Assembly: GCF_963583255.1 (NCBI RefSeq)
Contig: NC_084817.1
Coordinates: 20,975,837-21,039,836 of the forward strand
Length of the DNA: 64,000 nucleotides
Direction: 5' to 3'
From: Pyrus communis
Lineage: Eukaryota; Streptophyta; Magnoliopsida; Rosales; Rosaceae
This document shows, one piece after another, positions 47,301-56,009 of this stretch. Within the stretch, counting starts at the first letter, position 1; every line of letters starts with the position of its first letter. The position numbers were made by a program, and so were the translations under genes. The notes beneath the pieces are model-generated. The model had not been told where the DNA came from. It was given only the letters and a program-made list of their open reading frames with translations, and searched no databases.

Positions 47301-48828
47301 ACTTCACGTGCACCGCAGCGTTTAGAAATCTCTTAAGTCTCTATGCAGCTGTGGAACAAACATGCTCTGAAACATATTGCAATGTTTATATGCATGTCGC
47401 CAATTTTTGTACAACAAAACATGTGAACAAAAGCACTTGCTTTGACAAAAGATGAAAATATAAAGAGAAAGAAGCAAAACTTTTCAACTTACTGCATTCA
47501 GGTTTGGTCCACTGAAGTATTGTATTTCACAAAATGGTGTATGAGGTGTTTACCTTCATGTTCATGCAGTTTGATATTTCACTGACAGCATCTGCAATGA
47601 TTTGACGTCCTGACTGCAATACAATGTTCACCATGGAAGTAATAGGTAGTTAAGCACAGTAAGCGAAATCAAGCCATTGATAGTTTTGTTTATGGTAAAC
47701 CATATATAAATTCAATGAAACAACCATTACATGTAAGTATGACAATACGCAGAATTCTCTGATATAATAATAAATCCACCTCTAGGACACTATAATAAAA
47801 TAAATTCAAAATTTAAGTTATCAGCGGGATAAAAAAAAAACATGCATGGTCGAATCAAGGTAAAACTCTTTAATGCTGGTTATGAATCTTATGATCAAAT
47901 GTAGATCTTGGACCAACTTTGGTTGAAACAAACATAAAACATGTGAATACAATGTTTCATTTATCAGATACAAGTGCAATTCAGAGCAATCCACAAATAA
48001 TAAGGCTCCGGGACTATTAAACAGTAAATCTTGTATCAAGTTAGCACTAGTAGACTATGCATGCTTAGCTTTGAGTCCCATGCCACTCTATGGTATTTGT
48101 TAAACAACATAATTCTAATTAAGATTACCATAACCAGATCCCTTGTTTCCAAGTTCACAGATTGATACACCAAATACACAAACAACAGAAATGAATAAAG
48201 TTCCAAGAGACCTATGGACTGCGATGCATATCCCATATTGGAATTCTAAAAGATGAGAGGTTTCCTTTTCGACAGGGAAGATCACATAATCATGCCACAT
48301 TGAGATTCTTTTGGAAAACAGGGACAAATAATTATTCGTGGGATTAGATACATCAGCAACTAAGGCCTACGTAACATAGCTTGCGAGGAAAGGGTAAGAA
48401 ACATGTTCAAATAAAAATCTGAGTCTTCAAATAAAATTATGAATCACCAAATCTTGTCAGACCAATGGTTTTATAAAGAGAAGGAAAACGTATGATAGCT
48501 GTTTGAGCATTTTCAACTCAATCTTAATGGCTAATTGGCTATTTCATAATACAACAAAAGTAAATAAATAACGTATACTGGAGCCAACAATAGCTGGCAA
48601 TATGTTTTATTTACCGTATATTTTAATGGTTATTTCAAGAGAAGCAAAAACGGACGTCTAAGAATACAACTAGTATAATTTCATGCCGCTTCCTGAAACA
48701 ATATAGTACTTTAAAGAACAAAAGACTTTCTACGATTAGACATACATTAGCCGGAAAAAGTCAATGCATTCAACAAAATTGAAGCATATGTTGTATTTGG
48801 CAAGAGTCAATAGGACTTTGAAAGATAA
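47301..48828. other. Intergenic, nothing recognised
   Basis: AT-rich DNA downstream of the MADS gene. The frames here are short and without motifs. At about 48829 the sequence GGGCCCGTCCGGTAACG looks like the terminus of a small DNA transposon, but no partner end was found before the (CA)n tract at 49003-49023. Confidence 0.45.
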
Positions 48829-49002
48829 GGGCCCGTCCGGTAACGTTTTGTAAAATGACTTTTGAAGAACTATTTGTAAAACGAAAACAACAAATAGAAT
48901 TATGCATTTTTACGATTTGAAAATGTGTGTAGTAGTTTAATCTGATAATGAAAACATTGAAAATGGGTATGGTACCAATATCTATAATGTCACCAAAAAA
49001 CA

Positions 49003-49023
49003 TACACACACACACACACACAC
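49003..49023. repeat. (CA)n microsatellite
   Basis: About ten CA units. The hAT-like element at 49024 inserted in this tract, so ACACACAC also appears beyond its right end (49779-49786). Confidence 0.9.
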
Positions 49024-49778
49024 CATTGTATTAAAAGGCGAAGGCGTAGGCGAGGCGTTCCATGGATAGCCTCGCCTAGGTGTGAGGCGTGAGGCAAACC
49101 CTCAAGGTACCTAAAATTTTAATATATATTTCATATATAATTATATTTTATAGATATAATACTTTGTAAAACAAATATAATTATAACTAAGTCAAAAATA
49201 ATATCATCTTCTTCATTACTAAGTTTAGTTGTACTTAGAAACTATGTCATAATTCTTAAAATGTTGTAATTATTTATTTTATTGTAAGTAATTATATAGA
49301 ACTTTAAGAGAAATAAGGGTGAGTGACCACAATTATAGGGAATTTCAAGGAAAATAAAGGTTGAATGTCACAATTATATGGAAATTCAAAAGGAAATAAA
49401 GGTTGAGTGGAGAAATTATAGGGAATTTAAATGAAATAAAGGCTGAGTGGAGAAATTATAGAGAATTTAAAAGGAAATAAAGGCTTAGTGGGGCAATTAT
49501 TATAGGAAATTTAAAGGAAAATAAAGGAAGAGCTAGAGTTGGAGTTAGACTTCGCCATTTGGACAGAAAAACTCTCTTTCTTCTTCGTTTAAATTAGAAC
49601 AGTCTCCTGCATTTTAGAAACAGACATGAATTTTGAAGGGAAAAAACGCCCAAGTCAGCCACCTAGGCATGACCCGACGCCGCCCTACACCCACCCCCAC
49701 AAAACGGAGGCGAAAATTCGGCCGCCCAACCTTCAAGGCCGCCTAGGCGCGCCCCGAGGCGAGTTTTTTAAAACACCG
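49024..49778. mobile_element. hAT-like non-autonomous element inserted in a (CA)n tract
   Basis: The termini CATTGTATTAAAAGGCG and, on the complement, CGGTGTTTTAAAAAACTCG match the element at 42736-43291 (CACTGTATTAAAAG and CAATGTTTTAAAAG). The flanking duplication is ACACACAC, which is ambiguous because of the microsatellite. Subterminal AGGCG-rich blocks are shared too. The interior differs, carrying a minisatellite at about 49306-49528. It is 755 bp and non-coding. Confidence 0.85.
49306..49528 (+). repeat. Minisatellite inside the hAT-like element
   Basis: Five to six diverged tandem units of roughly 40-45 bp, each containing AAATAAAGG then TGAGTGG then AATTATAGGGAATTTAAA. Unit-to-unit differences are substitutions and small indels. 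Confidence 0.8.
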
Positions 49779-49794
49779 ACACACACATTCATGT

Positions 49795-50115
49795 TTGATT
49801 GTAACGGTGGCTGTGATTGTAGAGATGGTGGTTGAGATGAGAGTGGTGTTGGTAGCAATGGTGGTTGCAGTGGTGGTAGTAGTGAGGGTAATGGGGTGGG
49901 TGGTGGTGACCATGGTGAGGGTAATGATAATGATGATGGCAATGGTTATGGGAGGTGACGGTGGTGGTGTTGAGCGTGACGGTGGAGGAGGATATGGTGG
50001 TAGCAGCAATGGTGATGGGAGGTTGTGGTGTCAAAGATAATGGTGATAATGGTGAGACGATGATGAATGTTGTGGTGGTGGTAATGGCAATGGCGACTAT
50101 AATGGTGGTATACAT
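49795..50115 (+). repeat. GGT/GAT-rich triplet tract
   Basis: About 320 bp of degenerate GGT, GAT, GTA and GGA triplets. This yields long but meaningless frames on both strands. It is similar in composition to 26225-26385. It lies between the hAT-like element and the chromovirus. Confidence 0.75.
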
Positions 50116-50180
50116 GATTTTATTTTTATTTACAATTCCAACTATATTTTATAATGTATTTTTCAAGATTATTCACATAC

Positions 50181-50504
50181 TGATGTAGAACTGCGGTAGT
50201 ATTAGGGTGAACAAGGGTGTGACGGGACCGAGAAGAAGTAAAAGATCGAGGAGACGAATTAGGGGTCGAGGAGACGAAAGGAAAGGGGAGGAAAACAGGG
50301 AGTTCTAGTAAGGAGATTTTCATTCATCAAAAGTTAAAGTAAAAGATTACAATCTGCTCTATTTATAGAGACAAACTTTGAAAAATTAGGAAAGCAATTT
50401 AACTAATAAGAAATCCTTTAACAACGGAGAATTCTTAACTAAAATAGGAAAACTAATAAAAGGAAAGCTAATCCAAGTAGAATTAGGAGATGCATTCTGC
50501 ATCA
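50181..50504 (-). repeat. 3' LTR of the chromovirus (leftmost on the + strand)
   Basis: 324 bp, TG..CA bounded. On the - strand it starts TGATGCAGAATGCATC and contains a TATA-like CTATAAATAGAGC. It appears identical to the other LTR at 55463-55786. Confidence 0.95.
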
Positions 50505-50549
50505 TTCTCCCCTACTGAAAAGAACTCGACACAGGCGAGTAAGCCAACA

Positions 50550-53500
50550 TTAAGGACAACGACGACGTTTGTAAGTATGGATGATAGGAGGACGGGATGC
50601 TGCCAAATCAAGATCCTGAAGAGCATCCTGATAATGGTGCAAAAGACTGGAATCCAACTCGCGAAATTCAGCTTCTGTAATCCAAGTATCCTCAGTAGCA
50701 GGCTTTCCCACCCAACGAACCAGATAACGGGTCGATCCTCCAGTAGACGAAGTCACAACTTCATGATCCAAAACGTCAGCAATCTGCTCTGTAGGGGCAG
50801 AAATAGTGGACGGAAGTCGTGGTGCCATAGGAGGAATGGAACTCTGAGCACCATCCATCGACAGAGGTGGAGAAAAGGTTCCCCGATAAGGAGATAAATC
50901 AGAGACATTAAAAATGGGACTGATCTGCATCGTGGCAGGTAACTCAATCAAATAAGCATTGGACCCAAGCTTCCTAAGGACACGATAAGGACCCATCGAA
51001 CGAGCATGAAGCTTTTTAAAAGATTGCTTAGGAAAACGCTTAGGACAGATCCGCACCATAACAAAATCCCCGTGCTGAAACTCCTGGTGACGACGATGAG
51101 CATTGGCGGCCAGTTGATAATTGTCGGTGTGCATGGCTATTTGCCGACGGACGTCATCATGCAGTTGACTAATATGTTCAGCAAACGACGTAGCAGAGTC
51201 GGAGGCGCGGGCAGCCATAGGAAGAGCAACTAAATCCACAGGTGATCGGGGAGAAAACCCGTGAACAACCTCAAAAGGACTTTTACCGGTGCTTCGATTA
51301 ACTGAGTTGTTATAAGCAAACTCAGCCACAGGCAACAAGAGATCCCAATTACCAGGCTTATCCCCAACTAAACAGCGAAGTAAATTTCCAAGACTGCGAT
51401 TAACCACCTCCGTTTGTCCATCCGTTTGGGGATGGAAAGCGGAGGAAAACTTCAAAGTAGTCCCGAAAAGCTTCCACAAGGTTTTCCAAAAATAACTAAC
51501 AAATTTGACATCACGATCAGAAACAATAGTGACAGGGAGGCCATGCAAACGAACTACTTCCTTAAAAAATATTTTGGCCACATGAGAAGCATCGGTATTT
51601 TTGGCACAAGGTAGAAAATGCGCCATTTTAGAAAAGCGATCAACTACGACAAAGATAGAGTCATGGCCGCGACTAGTCTTAGGTAAACCAAGCACAAAAT
51701 CCATACTAATATCCTTCCAAGGAGCATGAGGGATTGGTAGAGGAGTATACAGACCTGTGTTACGTTTGCGAGCTTTAGCTAGCTGGCATGTGCGGCATTG
51801 GGAGAGGAGCCGAGCAACATCACGTTTTAACGACGGCCAATAGAAACGATCTTCCATCAAGGCAATGGTTTTATCTTTACCAAAATGGCCAGCCAAACCA
51901 CCACCATGTAGTTCCCAAATAAGGAATTCACGAAGAGAAGTACGAGGAATGCATAATTGGGTTTTCCGAAACAAGAACCCATCCCTTGTAATAAAGTCCA
52001 CATACTCACGACGGTTACCGTTGGAAACTTCATGGAAAATAATTCCAAAATCTGGACACGACGAATACTCGGTCTTAATACGATCAAACCCAGTGACCTC
52101 AACTGTCATTGTGTGCAAAATAGTAGCCACGCGACTAAGGGCATCAGCTGCCTTATTGTCAATGCCGGGACGGTGTCGTAAAACAAACGTAAAGATCTGT
52201 AGATATTCGGACCACTTGACATGTCGACTGCTGATGGTGCGTTGAGAGTGGAGATATTTCAAAGCTTGATGATCGGAATATAGCACAAATTCGTTTGGCA
52301 ATAGGTAATATTGCCAATACCGAAGGGCCTGTACCACAGCATAAAACTCCTTGTCATAAGTAGAATAACGTTGCTTTGCTGCATTAAGTTTCTCACTAAA
52401 GTAGGCTACTGGATGTCCTTCTTGGCTAAGCACGCCACCAATTCCGACTCCGGAAGCGTCGCATGCCACTTCAAAGACTTTAGTCAAATCAGGATGTCGA
52501 AGAACAGGTGCTTGACTCATCTTTTGCTTCAAAATTGTAAAGGCCGTGGCAGCTGCAGGGGTCCAAAGAAACGCTCCTTGTTTCATGCAATTAGTTATTG
52601 GTGCCATAATAGTACTGAACCCGGGAATAAAGCGGCGATAAAAAGAGGCGAGACCATGAAAGCTGCGTGCCTCTGTTAATGTCGTAGGTGTTGGCCAACG
52701 AGTAATAGCCTCCACTTTAGTGGGATCGGTGCTAACCCCAGCTGCAGAAATATTGAACCCCAAAAATAGAACTTGCGGTTGAAGAAACGAACATTTGGGT
52801 AAGTTAGCATACAGTTTTTCCGCTCGTAATGTAAAGAATAGCGAGTGAAGATGTGTGAGATGTTCTTCTCGAGAGTGGCTGTATACAAGGATGTCATCAA
52901 AATAAACCACCAGAAATTTGCCAATATAGGGCCGTAACACATGAGTCATCACCCTCATAAACGTGCTAGGTGCATTGGACATGCCAAAGGGCATAACAAG
53001 CCACTCATATAAACCATCAGGGGTTTTAAACGCGGTTTTCCACTCATCTCCTTCACGAATTCGGATTTGATGGTAACCACTGCGAAGATCTATCTTAGAA
53101 AACCATTGGGAACCAGCCAAATCATCCAACATATCCTCAAGTCGCGGTATTGGGAAACGATACTTAACTGTAATTTTATTTATGGCGCGACTATCCACAC
53201 ACATTCGCCAGGAGCCATCTTTTTTTGGTGTAAGGAGAACTGGAACAGCACAAGGACTTAAACTATGACGAATAAAACCCTTAGCCAGCAACCCCTGGAT
53301 TTGTCGATTTAATTCCGCTCGCTCAGGTGGGTTCATACGATAATGGGGAAGGTTAGGAAGTTGTGAACCAGGAACAAGGTCGATGGCATGCTGAATCTCG
53401 CGTGCTGGAGGTAGTTCATCTGGTAAGTCCTCAGGTATAACATCAGAGAATTCCGTGAGTAGCTGCCGTATGGGTTCGGCAACTGGAGTGGGGGTACATT

Positions 53501-55412
53501 TAGAGACCGGTTTAAGCAAGAGAGCAAAGACCACACCCGTGTCTTGTAGTTCATGTGTAAAATCTACAGGTGATAAGATACTTAAACGATGCTCCGAAGC
53601 CTTCCCGTTTAAGGGCAGTGTCGGTTGAACCTCCTTAATTGGTTTGATGGCTGGGTTGGAAGGCTTGAGTGTTATGTTTTTCCCTTCATGTTGGAAAGTA
53701 TAGGTGTTCTCTCGGCCGCAACTTTTGACGTTACGATCATAAAGCCAAGGCCGGCCTAGTAGCACATGTGCAACACTCATAGGTAGGATATCACAATAAA
53801 GTTTCTCGTGACAGGGACCCAATTGAAGAGGAACAAGACATCTTTCAGTAACAGGTAACCTAGTTTTATCTACCCAGCCGACTTGAAAAGGATGGGGATG
53901 TGGTTCGGCCTGAAGGTGAAGACGATCGACGGCAGCTTTAGAAATAACATTCAGCGTACTTCCCCCATCAATAACTAGCTGGCATCGAGTGGTACCGCAA
54001 GGGACATAAGTCTGGAAGATACTTGTGCGTTTCCATGAATCAGGAGGTGGAGGTGTAGATGCTGAATAAATACAACGCATAACACTCAGTTGTTGCAATG
54101 CTTCTTCCTCACAACAATTATCAAGGTCGGGATCATAAATAGGTTCAAGGGGCTCCACATATTCGTCCACACGAGGGTCCTCAGTGTTGGAGCCAATATT
54201 TAAAGTTCTGTGGGGGCAACGGGAGGCGATGTGGCCCTTAGCATGGCAACGATAGCATTCAAGGTGAGTAGCCGTGGATAGGGCTGGTCCCTTCTCTGTG
54301 GCAGGTACCGTGGGAGCAGGTGGACCAGTGATGCCATATTTGGAGCTTGGATTACTGCGGTTTGGAGCAGAAGTGGAAGGATACCCGGGAGTCCCGGTGT
54401 ACCTACGTTGTGGCCGCAAAAAGGTTTCAGCTTCCAATGCATGGCAATATGCATCTTCCAAAGTATACGGACGGAACCGACGGACTTCACGCTTGATATC
54501 GTCACGAATACCATGAATAAAACGAGACATGGTGATGTCGGGTTCTTCACGAAGCCCCGCACGTATTTTGTGTTCAATAAAACGAGCGTGGAATTCTGTA
54601 ACGGTATAACTTCCTTGTGAAAGGGTCCATAACTGATCATACAATTGATGGCGATAAAATGTAGGAAGATATTGTTCGCGAAGCTTCAATTTCATCTCGT
54701 CCCAAAGAGTCACAGGCTGTTGTCCCAGTTGGTATAGTTGCTCCTCCACGGAATTCCAATATTGTCTAGCGGCTCCCTGTAATGTCATCTTTCCAATGCG
54801 TAGTTTATAAGCATCCGTCAAATCATACCAAGCAAAATAATCTTCCAGGGCTTGGATCCAATCAAGAAACATCGTAGGATCCCCACGACCATCAAAAGTA
54901 GGAGCGATAGGTTTGATGTGGCGGATGATCTCGTTGTCAAACTGGCGAGGGGGAGGAGGGTACTGATCATGTGGAGCGGGTGGGAGGTTTAGAGCCTGAG
55001 GAGTCACTAGAGGAGGACCTATTGTGTGTTGAGTATAATGGAGTGGCGGCAAAGACCCAGTGGAGCTAAGCGGCCTTCCGTAGGACACTGCCTTTAATTT
55101 AGGATCCACCGGTGGAGTGGGCAAAAGGCCACTTGTTGGTGGTGGCGTAGACGAGCTTGGGATCACTGTGGAGGAAGACGAAGTTGCAGCGTTTTCAACC
55201 CGAAAGTGGTTGATAAGTAACTGAACGGAGTTTTGAAGTTTAGTGATGGCAAGGTCCGTCGTTGAACGATGGGCGTGAGCCTGTACCAACTCTTCTTTGA
55301 GGTCAGTGCTGAGTTTAGCGAGTTGGGTTTCTATGCCCGCGATATCGTCCGTGACTTTGTTTTGGAACGTATGACATTGTTCTGCAAGGTTGGCCACGGT
55401 TTGGGGTGCCAT
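50550..55412 (-). CDS. Chromovirus Gag-Pol polyprotein (about 1620 aa)
   Basis: The single - strand frame stays open up to 55496 inside the LTR. I place the start at the methionine (55412) of MAPQTVANL, just outside the LTR. Numbering from the upstream methionine at 55496, the domains are: coiled-coil and Pro-rich N-terminus 35-190; Gag 205-360; CCHC knuckle 414-427 (CYRCHAKGHIASRC); protease near 505-600 with DGGS where D(S/T)G is usual; reverse transcriptase about 710-895 with YFDD at 865-868. RNase H covers about 1005-1125 (D1013, E1050, D1075). Integrase has H1197, H1204, C1234 and C1237 for zinc and D1266, D1327, E1363 (DD35E). The chromodomain is 1571-1623 (YLVRWVGKPATEDTW). It makes the particle, copies RNA to DNA and inserts it; the chromodomain is thought to steer integration to modified chromatin. 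Gag and Pol share one frame with no stop between, as usual for this group. No disabling change is visible. Confidence 0.95.
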   Translation of the reverse strand: MAPQTVANLAEQCHTFQNKVTDDIAGIETQLAKLSTDLKEELVQAHAHRSTTDLAITKLQNSVQLLINHFRVENAATSSSSTVIPSSSTPPPTSGLLPTPPVDPKLKAVSYGRPLSSTGSLPPLHYTQHTIGPPLVTPQALNLPPAPHDQYPPPPRQFDNEIIRHIKPIAPTFDGRGDPTMFLDWIQALEDYFAWYDLTDAYKLRIGKMTLQGAARQYWNSVEEQLYQLGQQPVTLWDEMKLKLREQYLPTFYRHQLYDQLWTLSQGSYTVTEFHARFIEHKIRAGLREEPDITMSRFIHGIRDDIKREVRRFRPYTLEDAYCHALEAETFLRPQRRYTGTPGYPSTSAPNRSNPSSKYGITGPPAPTVPATEKGPALSTATHLECYRCHAKGHIASRCPHRTLNIGSNTEDPRVDEYVEPLEPIYDPDLDNCCEEEALQQLSVMRCIYSASTPPPPDSWKRTSIFQTYVPCGTTRCQLVIDGGSTLNVISKAAVDRLHLQAEPHPHPFQVGWVDKTRLPVTERCLVPLQLGPCHEKLYCDILPMSVAHVLLGRPWLYDRNVKSCGRENTYTFQHEGKNITLKPSNPAIKPIKEVQPTLPLNGKASEHRLSILSPVDFTHELQDTGVVFALLLKPVSKCTPTPVAEPIRQLLTEFSDVIPEDLPDELPPAREIQHAIDLVPGSQLPNLPHYRMNPPERAELNRQIQGLLAKGFIRHSLSPCAVPVLLTPKKDGSWRMCVDSRAINKITVKYRFPIPRLEDMLDDLAGSQWFSKIDLRSGYHQIRIREGDEWKTAFKTPDGLYEWLVMPFGMSNAPSTFMRVMTHVLRPYIGKFLVVYFDDILVYSHSREEHLTHLHSLFFTLRAEKLYANLPKCSFLQPQVLFLGFNISAAGVSTDPTKVEAITRWPTPTTLTEARSFHGLASFYRRFIPGFSTIMAPITNCMKQGAFLWTPAAATAFTILKQKMSQAPVLRHPDLTKVFEVACDASGVGIGGVLSQEGHPVAYFSEKLNAAKQRYSTYDKEFYAVVQALRYWQYYLLPNEFVLYSDHQALKYLHSQRTISSRHVKWSEYLQIFTFVLRHRPGIDNKAADALSRVATILHTMTVEVTGFDRIKTEYSSCPDFGIIFHEVSNGNRREYVDFITRDGFLFRKTQLCIPRTSLREFLIWELHGGGLAGHFGKDKTIALMEDRFYWPSLKRDVARLLSQCRTCQLAKARKRNTGLYTPLPIPHAPWKDISMDFVLGLPKTSRGHDSIFVVVDRFSKMAHFLPCAKNTDASHVAKIFFKEVVRLHGLPVTIVSDRDVKFVSYFWKTLWKLFGTTLKFSSAFHPQTDGQTEVVNRSLGNLLRCLVGDKPGNWDLLLPVAEFAYNNSVNRSTGKSPFEVVHGFSPRSPVDLVALPMAARASDSATSFAEHISQLHDDVRRQIAMHTDNYQLAANAHRRHQEFQHGDFVMVRICPKRFPKQSFKKLHARSMGPYRVLRKLGSNAYLIELPATMQISPIFNVSDLSPYRGTFSPPLSMDGAQSSIPPMAPRLPSTISAPTEQIADVLDHEVVTSSTGGSTRYLVRWVGKPATEDTWITEAEFRELDSSLLHHYQDALQDLDLAASRPPIIHTYKRRRCP

Positions 55413-55462
55413 GGCAGGGATCAAACGCCAACGAAAGGAATTGTAGGCTCTGATTACCAAAT

Positions 55463-55786
55463 TGATGTAGAACTGCGGTAGTATTAGGGTGAACAAGGGT
55501 GTGACGGGACCGAGAAGAAGTAAAAGATCGAGGAGACGAATTAGGGGTCGAGGAGACGAAAGGAAAGGGGAGGAAAACAGGGAGTTCTAGTAAGGAGATT
55601 TTCATTCATCAAAAGTTAAAGTAAAAGATTACAATCTGCTCTATTTATAGAGACAAACTTTGAAAAATTAGGAAAGCAATTTAACTAATAAGAAATCCTT
55701 TAACAACGGAGAATTCTTAACTAAAATAGGAAAACTAATAAAAGGAAAGCTAATCCAAGTAGAATTAGGAGATGCATTCTGCATCA
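55463..55786 (-). repeat. 5' LTR of the chromovirus (rightmost on the + strand)
   Basis: 324 bp, the same length as and apparently identical to 50181-50504. It contains the promoter of the element on the - strand. The polyprotein frame is open a short way into it (to 55496), which I treat as accidental. Confidence 0.95.
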
Positions 55787-56009
55787 CATACCCATTTTTA
55801 CCTTTTACACCTCCTTGTTAATTTTTTGTCATTGATCTTCTTTAATTCATTTGATATGACGGCCAAAAATTGACAGGGGTGTATGAGAAGTAAAAATAAG
55901 TGTGCGGATAACACCCTATTTTTTATTTTCTGTTATTATGAAAACTATTTTTTTTTTAACAGAGGAAATATCAATTATAGCTCTACAAACAGTGGAGAAT
56001 ATTGTTGTT

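Larger units (their letters stand above)
50181..55786 (-). mobile_element. Intact Ty3/gypsy chromovirus retrotransposon
   Basis: The 5606-bp element is flanked by the perfect 5-bp duplication CATAC (50176-50180 and 55787-55791). Its two 324-bp LTRs (50181-50504 and 55463-55786) show no difference by eye. On the - strand, the primer-binding site beside the 5' LTR is TTGGTAATCAGAGCC (55446-55460), like the initiator-tRNA-Met site with one extra A. A polypurine AGTAGGGGAGAA precedes the 3' LTR (50505-50516). One long uninterrupted polyprotein fills the interior. Identical LTRs and an open frame mean a recent insertion. The reverse-transcriptase motifs and C-terminal chromodomain place it among chromoviruses; CRM- or Galadriel-like is my guess for the clade. 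Confidence 0.97.

Noticed and set aside
48829..48850. Possible transposon terminus GGGCCCGTCCGGTAACG
   Set aside because: No inverted partner or target duplication found, so no element is annotated.
49733..50115. Several overlapping frames on both strands
   Set aside because: They are translations of a degenerate GGT/GAT triplet tract in all phases, not genes.
50490..54640. Many shorter frames overlapping the chromovirus polyprotein
   Set aside because: All are shadows of the long - strand frame, which has all expected domains.
55413..55496. Upstream start of the polyprotein at 55496
   Set aside because: It lies inside the LTR and would add an unusual N-terminus crossing the primer site; the methionine at 55412 is more plausible.
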